DNA of 64,000 bases from an uncultured Oscillospiraceae bacterium (GTDB lineage Bacteria; Bacillota; Clostridia; Oscillospirales; Oscillospiraceae): positions 1 through 64,000 of the forward strand of contig CANQVO010000007.1 of NCBI GenBank assembly GCA_947627325.1, read 5' to 3'. This document shows positions 32,767 to 40,909 of the stretch, one piece after another (positions within the stretch are counted from its first letter, which is position 1; every line of letters begins with the position of its first letter). The notes under the pieces were generated by a model that made no database searches, was not told the DNA's origin, and saw only the letters and a program-made list of their open reading frames with translations. Both the position numbers and the translations under genes were made by a program.

Positions 32767-33624
32767 ATGAAGAAGACCCTCTCCCTGCTGGTGGTATTCG
32801 CCACCATCCTGGCCCTGCTGGCGGGCTGTGCCGGCGGCAAGACCAACACCGGCGCTGACGCCAACGCCGACGCCAGCGCCAACACCGGCGACGCCGTGAC
32901 CCTCAAGGTGGGCGCCTCCCCCACGCCCCACGCCGAGATCCTGGAGGTGGCCAAGGACATCCTGGCCGAGCAGGGCATCGACCTGGAGATCGTGGAGTTC
33001 ACCGACTACATCCAGCCCAACGTGGCCGTGGAGGACGGCGACCTGGACGCCAACTACTTCCAGCACATCACCTATCTGAACAACTTTAACGCCGAGAAGG
33101 GCACCCACCTGGTGAGCGTTGCCAACATCCACTATGAGCCCTTCGGCATCTACGCCGGCAAGACCGCCTCTCTGGAGGAGCTGGCCGACGGCGCCACCGT
33201 GGGCATCCCCAGCGACCCCACCAACGGCGGCCGGGCCCTGCTTCTGCTCCAGGAGCAGGGGCTCATCACCCTGCCGGAGGATGCGGGGCTGGAGCCCACC
33301 GTGCTGGACATCGTGGACAACCCCAAGAACCTGAACATTGAGGAGCTGGAGGCCGCCCAGCTGCCCCGCTCCCTGGACAGCCTGGATCTGGCGGTCATCA
33401 ACGGCAACTACGCCATGGAGGCCGGCCTGACCGTGGCCGACGCCCTGGCCATCGAGTCCGCCCAGGGCGTGGCCGCCGAGGCCTACGGCAACATCCTGGT
33501 GACCAAGGAGGGCAACGAGAACGACCCCGCCATCCAGGCCCTGGCCGCCGCCCTGCAGTCCGACGAGGTCCGCAGCTTCATCGAGAACACCTACACCGAC
33601 GGCTCCGTGCAGCCCATCTTCTAA
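32767..33624 (+). CDS. metQ: Methionine-binding lipoprotein (NlpA/MetQ family)
   Basis: 285 residues. Signal peptide with lipobox LLAGC (Cys about 21), a short Ala/Asn/Thr linker, then VGASPTPHAEILEVAKDILA, ENGDLDANYFQH-type binding residues (here VEDGDLDANYFQHITYLNNF) and VINGNYAMEAGL, all typical of MetQ. Ribosome site AAAAAAGGAGTG. The codon use is highly biased, suggesting strong expression. Followed by a clear terminator. Confidence 0.95.
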   Translation: MKKTLSLLVVFATILALLAGCAGGKTNTGADANADASANTGDAVTLKVGASPTPHAEILEVAKDILAEQGIDLEIVEFTDYIQPNVAVEDGDLDANYFQHITYLNNFNAEKGTHLVSVANIHYEPFGIYAGKTASLEELADGATVGIPSDPTNGGRALLLLQEQGLITLPEDAGLEPTVLDIVDNPKNLNIEELEAAQLPRSLDSLDLAVINGNYAMEAGLTVADALAIESAQGVAAEAYGNILVTKEGNENDPAIQALAAALQSDEVRSFIENTYTDGSVQPIF

Positions 33625-33646
33625 GCGAACCCCAAACCCCAAAAGA

Positions 33647-33680
33647 GCCCTGCCATCCCCGGATGGCAGGGCCTTTTTTT
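33647..33680 (+). terminator. Terminator of metNIQ
   Basis: Stem GCCCTGCCATCC/GGATGGCAGGGC with CC loop, then CTTTTTTT. The converging glycosyltransferase gene ends inside the T-run. Confidence 0.93.
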
Positions 33681-34770
33681 ACCTCTGGTCGGGCGGGGCC
33701 AGCTTTTCCAGGATCTCCACGTTGCCCCGCAACCGCCGGTTTTCCGGCTCCTGGGCCAGGGCCAGCCGGGCCTCCGCCAGGGCCTGGGCGGGGCGGCCGG
33801 TGCGGTGGTAGGCGATGGCCCGCAGGTCGTGGGGCAGACTGCCCCAGGCCTCCGCGCCGCAGATATAGCTCCGGGGCCGCTCCTTCAATTCCAGCGCCCA
33901 GCCGGCGAAGGTCAGCACCCCCTCCCAGTCCTCCTGGTCGTAGAGCATCCGGGCCAGGTCCACCATGGCCTCCCGCAGGTGGGGGGCCTCGGCGATGGCC
34001 TTGAGGTACCAGTCCCGGGCCAGGGCGCGCTGGCCCTTGTTGAGGTAGGCCTGGGCGATATAGCGCATGGAGGCGGCCCGCTCGTCGGCCCAGCGGGCGG
34101 AGGGCAGGGCCAGGTGGCGCTCCAGGGTGCGGATGCAGTCGTCCCAGCGGCCCCGGAACAGGTACTCCCGGCCCAGGTAGTGCAGGTTGCGGTCGTCCTC
34201 CGGGTCCTCGGCCACCGACAGCTCCAATAGGGGCAGATACTGCCCCCGGGACTTGGCGGGGTCGGCGTGGTGGTCCAGCTGTACCCCCTCGGCCACCACC
34301 TTGGCCCCCCGCTCCCCCGGGCCCACCCAGTCGATCACCTCGTGGACCGGGTGCTTCCAGCGAAAGCCGTGGCGGCTGTGGGCCTTCTCGATCCAGAAGA
34401 CCACCCCCTCCCGGCCGTCGGGCTGGAAGTTCCAGGTGTAGCGGTAGGCGGCCTGGGCGGTGCCCGGCTTCCACGCCGCCTCTAAGTGGGCCCGCCAGCC
34501 GGGGTGGAAGACCTCGTCCAGGTCGGTGGAGACGCAGATGTCCGCGTCCTCGTCCACCAGGTCCAGGGCCCGGTTCCGGGCCACGTCGAAGCGCCAGGGG
34601 GAGATGACCGCCACCTCCACCCGGGCCCCCAGCGCCCGCAGGGCCTCCGCCGTGCCGTCGGTGGAGCCGGTGTCCAGCACCACCACCTGGTCCGCCTCCG
34701 ACATGGAGGCCATCCAGCGCGGGGCGAACCGCGCCTCGTTTTTGCAAATGGCGTAAACCACCACTTTCAC
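33679..34770 (-). CDS. Family 2-like glycosyltransferase with TPR-like repeats
   Basis: 363 residues. The N-terminal 190 form a GT-A fold: MKVVVYAICKNEARFAPRWM, VVLDTGSTDGTAEAL and the metal-binding STDLDEVF (DLD). The rest is helical TPR-like repeats (RYIAQAYLNKGQRALARDWY, AIAYHRTGRPAQALAEARLA). The gene starts 59 bases downstream of the collagen-like gene, on the same strand. In Bacillus and Clostridium such neighbours glycosylate collagen-like exosporium proteins, which is the likely role here by context. Confidence 0.85.
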   Translation of the reverse strand: MKVVVYAICKNEARFAPRWMASMSEADQVVVLDTGSTDGTAEALRALGARVEVAVISPWRFDVARNRALDLVDEDADICVSTDLDEVFHPGWRAHLEAAWKPGTAQAAYRYTWNFQPDGREGVVFWIEKAHSRHGFRWKHPVHEVIDWVGPGERGAKVVAEGVQLDHHADPAKSRGQYLPLLELSVAEDPEDDRNLHYLGREYLFRGRWDDCIRTLERHLALPSARWADERAASMRYIAQAYLNKGQRALARDWYLKAIAEAPHLREAMVDLARMLYDQEDWEGVLTFAGWALELKERPRSYICGAEAWGSLPHDLRAIAYHRTGRPAQALAEARLALAQEPENRRLRGNVEILEKLAPPDQR

Positions 34771-34829
34771 AGCGATCCCCCCTTTTCAAAGGGACCGGGG
34801 GCGGTGACCCGCCCCCGGCCGTTCAAATT

Positions 34830-36113
34830 TCAGGCTTGCAGCAGGCCCGCGAGCCGCAGATTGGCCAGCAGCTGGTTGAACTGGGCCAACAGGGTGTTCG
34901 CCGAGGCGTCCGCCACCGGCGCGGCGGCGGTGACCGTCCCGGCGGGGCCGGCAGGGCCGGTCGGGCCAGTAGGCCCGGTGGGACCTTCAGCGCCAGCGGC
35001 ACCAGCAGGACCAACGGGGCCAGCAGGGCCGGTCGGCCCGGTGGGACCTTCAGCGCCAGCGGCGCCAGCCGCACCGGCGGGGCCAGCAGGGCCGGTCGGC
35101 CCGGTGGGACCTTCAGCGCCAGCGGCGCCAGCCGCACCAGCGGGGCCAGCAGGGCCGGTAGGCCCGGTGGGGCCTTCAGCACCGGCGGCACCGGCGGGAC
35201 CAGCAGGGCCGGTAGGCCCGGTGGGCCCGGTCGCGCCAGTTGCACCTGTCGCACCAGTAGCGCCCGTCGCACCCGTAGCACCGGCAGGGCCAGTCGGGCC
35301 GGTGGGCCCGGTCGCACCGGTGGCACCCGTGGCACCCGTAGCGCCGGTAGCGCCCGTAGCACCAGCAGGGCCAGTCGGGCCGGTGGGCCCCGTAGCGCCC
35401 GTAGCACCGGCAGGGCCAGTGGGGCCGGTGGGCCCGGTAGCACCAGTAGCACCCGTGGCTCCCGTGGCACCCGTCGCGCCAGTGGCTCCCGCAGCACCAG
35501 CAGGGCCGGTCGGGCCAGTGGGCCCGGTCGCGCCAGTTGCACCTGTCGCACCCGTAGCGCCCGTCGCACCCGTAGCACCGGCAGGGCCAGTCGGGCCGGT
35601 GGGCCCGGTCGCGCCGGTTGCGCCCGTGGCGCCCGTCGCGCCGGTGGGGCCGGTGGGACCGTCGGGGCCGGGGATGCCCTGGGGGCCGGTGGGGCCGGTG
35701 GGGCCGGGGGCGCCGGTAGCGCCCGTGGCACCAGTTGCGCCAGTAGCGCCGGTAGCACCGGCAGGGCCAGTCGGGCCGGTGGGCCCGGTCGCGCCGGTGG
35801 CGCCCGTGGCGCCCGTTGCGCCGGTAGCGCCAGTAGCACCCGTCGCACCAGCAGGGCCGGTCGGGCCGGTGGGCCCGGTAGCACCCGTCGCGCCCGTGGC
35901 GCCCGTCGCGCCCGTGGGGCCGGTGGGGCCGTCGGGGCCGGGGATGCCCTGGGGGCCGGTGGGGCCGGTGGGGCCGATCATGGTGGGGCAGCAGGGCGGA
36001 GGACAGACGGGCTGGGTCGGGCAGCCGCAGTCACAGCCGCAGCCGACGGACTCCAGGAAGCGCAGGCGCTCCCGCTCCTCGGCCGCCCGATCAGAACGAT
36101 CATATCGACTCAT
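34830..36113 (-). CDS. Collagen-like repeat protein, probable spore-surface (exosporium) component
   Basis: 427 residues. A Cys-rich N-terminal region (1-46, with [18 protein letters not shown]) is followed by about 110 Gly-X-Y triplets (mostly GAT, GPT, GPA; interrupted by [12 protein letters not shown]) and ends in a hydrophobic helix ([20 protein letters not shown]) that may nucleate trimers. This is the BclA/collagen-like exosporium layout. Abundant Thr in the Y position offers O-glycosylation sites, and a glycosyltransferase gene follows. The repeat is highly regular and likely varies in length between strains. The Cys-rich head may crosslink to the spore coat; this is inference. Confidence 0.88.
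   Translation of the reverse strand: MSRYDRSDRAAEERERLRFLESVGCGCDCGCPTQPVCPPPCCPTMIGPTGPTGPQGIPGPDGPTGPTGATGATGATGATGPTGPTGPAGATGATGATGATGATGATGATGPTGPTGPAGATGATGATGATGATGAPGPTGPTGPQGIPGPDGPTGPTGATGATGATGATGPTGPTGPAGATGATGATGATGATGATGPTGPTGPAGAAGATGATGATGATGATGATGPTGPTGPAGATGATGPTGPTGPAGATGATGATGATGATGATGPTGPTGPAGATGATGATGATGATGATGPTGPTGPAGPAGAAGAEGPTGPTGPAGPAGAAGAAGAEGPTGPTGPAGPAGAAGAAGAEGPTGPTGPAGPVGPAGAAGAEGPTGPTGPTGPAGPAGTVTAAAPVADASANTLLAQFNQLLANLRLAGLLQA
34940..35975. repeat. Coding triplet repeat of the collagen-like gene, with a 270-bp internal duplication
   Basis: About 1 kb of 9-bp-phased Gly-X-Y coding repeat. The unusual block GGGATGCCCTGGGGGCCGGT occurs at 35671 and again at 35941, exactly 270 bp (30 triplets) apart, showing a segmental duplication. 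Such DNA is prone to slippage and assembly error. Confidence 0.9.
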
Positions 36114-36289
36114 GCTCTTCTCCTTTGACAGTGACGGTAGGTTGATCCGTGTGGCCCAAGGCCACAGGCCATCCTATGCGCCGGGGCCCGTCCCCGTCCC
36201 GGCGGCAAAAAAGGCCCTGCCCGCGGCGGGCAAAGCCTTTTTCACGCATCCCCCGCTTGGGGGGTATATTGGAAGGGGGAGGCGGGGAT

Positions 36290-36469
36290 ATGGAGGGGCT
36301 TTCGGCGGAAAACCTGGTGCTGTTGGCGGCGGTGGCCTCGGCGCGGTTCGCCCAGGGGCGCAGCGCCCAGGAACTGACCCTCCTCTCCGCCTTTTTCGAG
36401 GTCCTGGGGGACAACTTGGCCCTCCTGGCCCTGGACGCGCCCAGCGGCGGCAACTTACCGGGCGAATGA
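36290..36469 (+). CDS. Small conserved-looking protein (DUF6774-like)
   Basis: 59 residues: MEGLSAENLVLLAAVASARF, then AQGRSAQELTLLSAFFEVLG and DNLALLAL. The 'L-S-x-E-x-L-x-L-L-A' opening and GDNL motif recall the short DUF6774 proteins of Clostridia; the match is from memory and not certain. ATG 36290 has GGAGGCGGGG upstream. Diverges from the collagen-like gene and overlaps the 3' end of the patatin gene by 15 bases on the other strand. Confidence 0.55.
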   Translation: MEGLSAENLVLLAAVASARFAQGRSAQELTLLSAFFEVLGDNLALLALDAPSGGNLPGE

Positions 36470-37303
36470 GCGGACCTGGTCGATGCGGGCGATGGCCTCG
36501 TCCCGGCCCTCTCGCCAGAGGGCCCGGATCTTGCCCAGGTCCCGCTCGGTGCGGGAAAAGCCCTGGGTGCTCCTGGGGGCGAAGATGAGCACCTTCCCCT
36601 GGCGCTCCAGTTCCAACAGTTCCGCCCGCTCCTGGTTGTACCGCTGGGCCCGGGTGCGGATGGCCCGGCAGAACTCCGGGTAGGCCCGGTAGCGCCGGCA
36701 GATGGCCCACTCCAGCTTCTCCGGGGCGCGATAATAGCTCCGCTCCCGGGTCAGGATCACCACCGCCCTGTCGCACCCCTGCTCAAAGGCCCGGCGGAAG
36801 GGGACGGAGTCCCCCACCCCGCCGTCCAGGTAGGGCTTGCCGTTGATCTGGTAGATGGGAAAGAGCAGGGGCATGGCGCAGCTGGCCCGGAGCAGGACAC
36901 TGCGCCGGTCGTTGGCGGGGACGCGGTAGTAGTCGGTCCGGCCGGTGAGCAGGTTGGTCACCCCCGCCTCCACCTTGCCGGGGTAGGCGGCCAGGGCGTT
37001 GTAGTCATAGGGCACCAGGTAGTTGGGGATCTCGTCATAGGTGAACTCCAAGCCGAAGTAGCAGTGGTGGTTGCGGGGGCTGAGGAGATTCACAAGGCCC
37101 ATGTAGCGGCTGTCGTTCACAAACCGCTCCAAAATTTTCAGATTGCGGCCCTCCTGGCCGGAGACGTAGCTGACCCCGTAGGCGATGCCCGCGGAGACGC
37201 CCACCACGTAGTCCGCCTGCCAGCCCTGGGACAAAAACCCGTCGCACACGCCGCTGGAATAGATGGTGCGGATGGCCCCGCCCTCCATCACAAGTCCTGT
37301 CAT
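36455..37303 (-). CDS. Patatin-like phospholipase
   Basis: 282 residues. Oxyanion loop [17 protein letters not shown], nucleophile elbow GVSAG (S37) and the catalytic Asp motif DGGVGDSVP (near residue 155) are all present, so the Ser-Asp dyad is intact. This is the YjjU-like bacterial patatin group; probably an intracellular lipid hydrolase. Its start ATG 37303 overlaps the stop of the upstream nucleoside phosphorylase, so the two are coupled although unrelated in chemistry. Confidence 0.9.
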   Translation of the reverse strand: MTGLVMEGGAIRTIYSSGVCDGFLSQGWQADYVVGVSAGIAYGVSYVSGQEGRNLKILERFVNDSRYMGLVNLLSPRNHHCYFGLEFTYDEIPNYLVPYDYNALAAYPGKVEAGVTNLLTGRTDYYRVPANDRRSVLLRASCAMPLLFPIYQINGKPYLDGGVGDSVPFRRAFEQGCDRAVVILTRERSYYRAPEKLEWAICRRYRAYPEFCRAIRTRAQRYNQERAELLELERQGKVLIFAPRSTQGFSRTERDLGKIRALWREGRDEAIARIDQVRSFAR

Positions 37304-38067
37304 ACCGCTCTGTCCTCCTCGATCAGGCCCCGGATCGCCTCCACGCCCACCTGGATGGCGGCTTGGAGGTCGTGGCTCTCCTTCTGGTCCAGCCCCGCCT
37401 TCTCCCGCTCCTGGTTCCAGATCACGTGGAAGCAGGCCCCGCACCGCGCGCCCCGGGCGGCGGCCACGGTGAAGAGGGCGGCGGACTCCATCTCGCTGGC
37501 CAGCACGCCCAGGTCCAGCCACGCCTGCCACTTGCTCTCCAGCTCGTACCGCACCGGCATGGTCTGGGGGGAGTGCTGGCCGTAGAAGGAGTCCTTGCAC
37601 TGCACCACCCCGGCGTGCCAGGGCTTGCCCAGCCGCTTGGCCGCCCGGACCAGGGCGGAGGCCACCTGAAAGTCGGCCACGGCGGGGAACTCTATGGGGG
37701 CGTACTCCCGGGAGGTGCCCTCCATGCGGACCGCCCCGGTGGCGATGACCACGTCGTCGCTCTGCACCTGCAAGGCCATGCCCCCGCAGGTGCCCACCCG
37801 GACGAAGGTGTCCGCCCCAAGCTGGATGAGCTCCTCCATGGCGATGGCGGCGGAGGGGCCGCCGATGCCGGTGGAGACCACCGATACGCGCTCCCCCAGC
37901 AGGGTGCCGGTGTAGGTGGTGTACTCCCGGTTGGACATGACGTGGACCGCGCCATCCAGATAGGCGGCGATCTTCTCGCACCGGCCCGGGTCGCCGGGGA
38001 GGATGCAGTACCGCCCCACCTCTCCGGGGGCTAGATTCAGATGATAGGCCCGCTGGCGCTCCCGCAT
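37300..38067 (-). CDS. udp: Nucleoside phosphorylase, uridine phosphorylase type
   Basis: 255 residues of the NP-I family: [12 protein letters not shown] (phosphate binding), [29 protein letters not shown], and [15 protein letters not shown] (Glu-Met-Glu ribose binding). The pattern fits uridine phosphorylase better than purine enzymes. It differs in family from the trimeric enzyme at 3455, so this genome has separate purine and pyrimidine nucleoside phosphorolysis. ATG 38067 has AAAGGAG upstream. Confidence 0.88.
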   Translation of the reverse strand: MRERQRAYHLNLAPGEVGRYCILPGDPGRCEKIAAYLDGAVHVMSNREYTTYTGTLLGERVSVVSTGIGGPSAAIAMEELIQLGADTFVRVGTCGGMALQVQSDDVVIATGAVRMEGTSREYAPIEFPAVADFQVASALVRAAKRLGKPWHAGVVQCKDSFYGQHSPQTMPVRYELESKWQAWLDLGVLASEMESAALFTVAAARGARCGACFHVIWNQEREKAGLDQKESHDLQAAIQVGVEAIRGLIEEDRAV

Positions 38068-38146
38068 GGCGATCCCATCCTTTCTCCTTTATGTTTGACC
38101 GCTTAAATTTTAAGATACGCCCCAAAAAAAGTCAATATCATGGCGT

Positions 38147-38175
38147 AAAAAAAGCCGACCGCTTCCGCGGTCGGC
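38147..38175 (-). terminator. Terminator after the SipL-like gene
   Basis: Read on minus: GCCGACCGC-GGAA-GCGGTCGGC followed by TTTTTTT. Confidence 0.93.
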
Positions 38176-38186
38176 CTGTGTGTAAT

Positions 38187-39698
38187 TTACCGGCTCTTGG
38201 GGATGAGCAGGAGCATCCCCTCCAGGCTGTCCGCCTCCCCCAGGTCGTTGGCGGCCAGAATATCCGCCCGGGCGGCGGAGCAGGACTTGGCGATGTCCCA
38301 CAGGTCCTCCCCCTTCTGGGCCAGGCGCAGGCGCACCGAGGGCCGGGGCTCCTCCTCCCGCTCCTCGGCCCGGAGGGCGGTGACCGTCTCCAACTGGTGG
38401 GATACGGTGGTGAGGTAGGAAAAGCGCGCCGGACAGCGCACCTCCACCCCTCCGGCGGCCACCAGGGCCTGGGCGTCTCCGGCCAGGGCGCACCCACAGC
38501 GGCACTCCCCCCCGGCGGGCAGGGCCACCCGGGCGGAGAGCTCGATCCCCCGCTCCAGCCCCCGGAGCTCGCCCGATTCGTCGGTGAAGAGCACGCTCAC
38601 CCGGGCCTGGGCGGTCAGCACCCCCTCCTGCCCCTCCCGGCGGACCTGGCAGGGGCCCAGGGTGACGGCGCAGTCCTCCACCTGGCTCACCGCCTCGGCG
38701 GTCTCCAGCACCTCCCGGACCTGCTGGCTGACCCCGCTCTCCTCCCACAACTGGGTGAGGGCCAGGCTCCGGCGCTCCACGGACAGGGCGTGGGTGGTGG
38801 AGTAGGCGTCGGAAAAGAGGCGCACGGCGCGGTTTTGCCGCACCACCGCCTGGGCCAGCAGCTCCATGTGGACGTTCAGGGTCCGGCCCTCCTCGTCCCC
38901 GGTGAGGAGGACCTGGCTCTCCCGGGGGGCCAGCTCCACCTGGCAGCTCCCCTCCTCCTCCACCCCCTCCAACTCCACAAGCTGGGAGAAGGGCAGCTCC
39001 CACCGGCCCAGGGCCAGGCTGCCCTGAAGGGTGCGGTAGCGGCAGGACAGCACCGCCTCCCCCTTGAAGATCAGCTTGCCGCCGATGACCTTGGCCTCCC
39101 CGCATCGGAGCTCCAAGCGGTGGCCCAGAAGCTCCGCGGCGGCGGGGTGGCCGGCGGGAAGGGTCACGTCGTCGGTAAAGGCGAAGGACTTCTCCGCCAC
39201 CGCCACGGCCACGTAAGTCTCCAGCTCCTCCACCCGCTGTTCCAGGGCGCAGGCGGGGTCCTCGGCGGGGAGGCACAGGATCTCCTGGCAGGGGTCCCAC
39301 ACCTGGACGCTGGCGGCCAGCTCCACCCGGCACAGCACCTTTCGGGGATTCAGCACCCGGGTCTCCGCCGACATGACCCGCGCGGTGACCACCGACGGGC
39401 TCCCCGGGCTCACCGCCCCGGCGGCCACGCCCCGGAAGGGGATGGTCAACTCCATCCGGCGGGCCTCGCCGGTCTCGGCGAGGTAGACCACCGTCACCGG
39501 GATGCTGCCCGCCCACTCCAACTTGCCCTCCAGGGTCTCCTTGCGGCTCAGGTGGGCGCGGGCGTCGGTGCAGATCACCCGCTGGATGTCCGGGCAGGCG
39601 TCGGGGACGATGCTCTCCTGGGTCTCCTCCTGATAGACCACCGTTTCCAGGGGGCAGACGTACCCCTCCATGGGCAGTTTGTTCAGCGATATCTCCAT
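38187..39698 (-). CDS. sipL: SPOCS (DUF3794)/LysM spore-coat morphogenetic protein, SipL-like
   Basis: 503 residues. SPOCS-type beta domains fill the first 440 (PLETVVYQEETQESIVPDAC; repeats such as LPAEDPACALEQRVEELETY and KAQARVSVLFTDESGELRG-like strands) and a LysM domain closes the protein (LRLAQKGEDLWDIAKSCSAA followed by RADILAANDLGEADSL, about 455-503). In Clostridioides difficile SipL has this layout and binds SpoIVA to build the coat. Here spoVM, whose product anchors SpoIVA, lies just upstream on the same strand. A SigE-like -10 (CATATAGT) is seen about 50 bases upstream. Confidence 0.85.
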   Translation of the reverse strand: MEISLNKLPMEGYVCPLETVVYQEETQESIVPDACPDIQRVICTDARAHLSRKETLEGKLEWAGSIPVTVVYLAETGEARRMELTIPFRGVAAGAVSPGSPSVVTARVMSAETRVLNPRKVLCRVELAASVQVWDPCQEILCLPAEDPACALEQRVEELETYVAVAVAEKSFAFTDDVTLPAGHPAAAELLGHRLELRCGEAKVIGGKLIFKGEAVLSCRYRTLQGSLALGRWELPFSQLVELEGVEEEGSCQVELAPRESQVLLTGDEEGRTLNVHMELLAQAVVRQNRAVRLFSDAYSTTHALSVERRSLALTQLWEESGVSQQVREVLETAEAVSQVEDCAVTLGPCQVRREGQEGVLTAQARVSVLFTDESGELRGLERGIELSARVALPAGGECRCGCALAGDAQALVAAGGVEVRCPARFSYLTTVSHQLETVTALRAEEREEEPRPSVRLRLAQKGEDLWDIAKSCSAARADILAANDLGEADSLEGMLLLIPKSR

Positions 39699-39772
39699 AC
39701 AGTCCTCCTTATCTCGGCCTCCACGCCGGTTTGGTTCTTGGAAAACTATATGTATCGGGGGCGGGTCCTATG

Positions 39773-39844
39773 TCATTTGACCCCAAAGATGGCGGCCAGG
39801 ATGCCCCGCAGGGCCTTGGGGGGACGGATGACGACGATCTTCAT
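39773..39844 (-). CDS. spoVM: SpoVM, 23-residue stage V sporulation protein
   Basis: ATG 39844 preceded by AGAAGGAGGTGC encodes MKIVVIRPPKALRGILAAIF plus GVK. This matches the SpoVM pattern of a short hydrophobic start, a central Pro, and an amphipathic helix with G-I-L-x-A-I/M. SpoVM recognises the positive curvature of the forespore membrane and anchors SpoIVA. Position supports it: in Bacillus subtilis spoVM lies downstream of prpC-prkC-rsgA, as here, with rpe-thiN missing. A Pro pair at 8-9 and the absence of a charged C-tail are differences from B. subtilis. Confidence 0.85.
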   Translation of the reverse strand: MKIVVIRPPKALRGILAAIFGVK

Positions 39845-39936
39845 AGAAAAGCACCTCCTTCTGCTTCAGTCTATGCAAAAGCCGGCAAAGCGGTTTCCGA
39901 TCTCCCGGCGGACGGTAAAAAAGACCCACGGACCTC

Positions 39937-39993
39937 AAAAAAGCCCGCGGACTACGAAGGCCCGTTGAGAGGGACTTCTCCTAACCCGCGGGC
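39937..39993 (-). terminator. Second terminator-like hairpin between rsgA and spoVM
   Basis: Minus strand GCCCGCGG (39993-39986), a 35-base loop, CCGCGGGC (39950-39943), then TTTTTT. It stands in tandem after the rsgA terminator. The long loop contains a further AGAAGTCCCTCTCAACGGGC segment. Confidence 0.6.
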
Positions 39994-39997
39994 CAGC

Positions 39998-40024
39998 AAA
40001 AAAAGGCCCGCCGAATGGCGGGCC
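39998..40024 (-). terminator. Terminator after rsgA
   Basis: Minus strand GGCCCGCC-ATTC-GGCGGGCC then TTTTTTT; closes the def...rsgA operon. Confidence 0.93.
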
Positions 40025-40030
40025 TTTGGC

Positions 40031-40909
40031 TCATTTCTTTTCCCAGCTTTTGCGGCTGTCCAGTTCGTCGTAGAGGCGGCAGTAGCTTTTGTGGCGGGTG
40101 GGGGGGATCTCCCCCCGCTCCACCGCCGCCAGCACCGCGCACCCCGCCTCTTTGCGGTGGGAACAGCCGGTGAAGCGGCAGTCGTCCAGGTAGGGGGCGA
40201 ACTCGATAAAGCTCTCGGCCAGGCGCTCCTTGTCGGGCAGTTCCAGGCTCTCCCCCTCCAGGGAGGAGAACCCCGGCGTGTCCGCCACCAGGCCGCCCCC
40301 CGCCCGGAAGAGCTCCACGTGGCGGGTGGTGTGCCGCCCCCGGCCCAGCTTGTCGCTGACCTCGCCGGTCTCCAGGGCGTACCGGGGCTCCAGGGCGTTG
40401 AGCAGGCTGGACTTGCCCACCCCGGAGTTGCCGGTGAAGGCGGAGATCTTGCCCGCCAGGAGGGCCTTCAGCGCCTCCACCCCCTCCCCCGTCTCCGCGC
40501 TCAAACGCAGGGTGGGCAGGCCCACGGAGGTGTAGATGGCGTAGAGATCGTCCGCCCCGTCCAGGTCGCACTTGTTCAGGCAGACCACCACCTGACAGCC
40601 CTTCCCCGCCCCCATGGCGCACAGCCGATCGATGAGAAAGGGGTCGGTGACCGGGTTGACGTTGGCCCCCAGGATGATGAGCTGGTCCAGGTTGGCTACC
40701 GCCGGGCGGGAGAACTGGTTGCGCCGGGGGAGGACGGCCTCCACCGCGCCGGTGCCGTCGGGGCTCAAGGTGATCTCCACCCGGTCCCCCACCAGGGGCT
40801 TGACCTTCTCGTGGCGGAGCCTGCCCCGGCCCCGGCAGGTGACGGTGCGGCCCTCCAGGTCCACGTAGTAGAACCCGGACAGGGCCTTCATGATGACGCC
40901 CTGGGCCAT
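40031..40909 (-). CDS. rsgA: Ribosome small-subunit GTPase RsgA
   Basis: 292 residues. An N-terminal OB domain precedes a circularly permuted GTPase: G4 LNKCDL, G5 SAETGEG, G1 GNSGVGKSSLLN, G3 DTPGF. The zinc domain (CRFTGCSHRKEAGCAV) has its Cys and His ligands. It matures the 30S subunit. ATG 40909 overlaps the prkC stop (TGATG); the ribosome site is weak, so translation is probably coupled. ATG 40891 is a possible alternative. Confidence 0.96.
   Translation of the reverse strand: MAQGVIMKALSGFYYVDLEGRTVTCRGRGRLRHEKVKPLVGDRVEITLSPDGTGAVEAVLPRRNQFSRPAVANLDQLIILGANVNPVTDPFLIDRLCAMGAGKGCQVVVCLNKCDLDGADDLYAIYTSVGLPTLRLSAETGEGVEALKALLAGKISAFTGNSGVGKSSLLNALEPRYALETGEVSDKLGRGRHTTRHVELFRAGGGLVADTPGFSSLEGESLELPDKERLAESFIEFAPYLDDCRFTGCSHRKEAGCAVLAAVERGEIPPTRHKSYCRLYDELDSRKSWEKK

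Noticed and set aside
34940-35975. Dense short repeats that might suggest a CRISPR array
   Set aside because: The period is 9 bp coding triplets without spacers, and the frame is a collagen-like protein.
34836-36128. Long open frames on both strands within the collagen repeat (Arg/Ser/Gly-rich, Pro/Leu-rich, Val/Ala/Pro-rich)
   Set aside because: All are other-frame readings of the Gly-X-Y repeat; only the minus-strand collagen frame has a start with a ribosome site and proper ends.
36210-36245. Terminator-like hairpin (AAAAAAGGC ... GCCTTTTT) between divergent collagen-like and DUF6774-like genes
   Set aside because: No gene reads into it in either direction; the stem is interrupted, so I do not annotate it as a terminator.
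37304-38125. N-terminal extension of the patatin frame through the nucleoside phosphorylase gene
   Set aside because: The extension is an Arg/Gly-rich off-frame reading of the phosphorylase; the real patatin start is ATG 37303.
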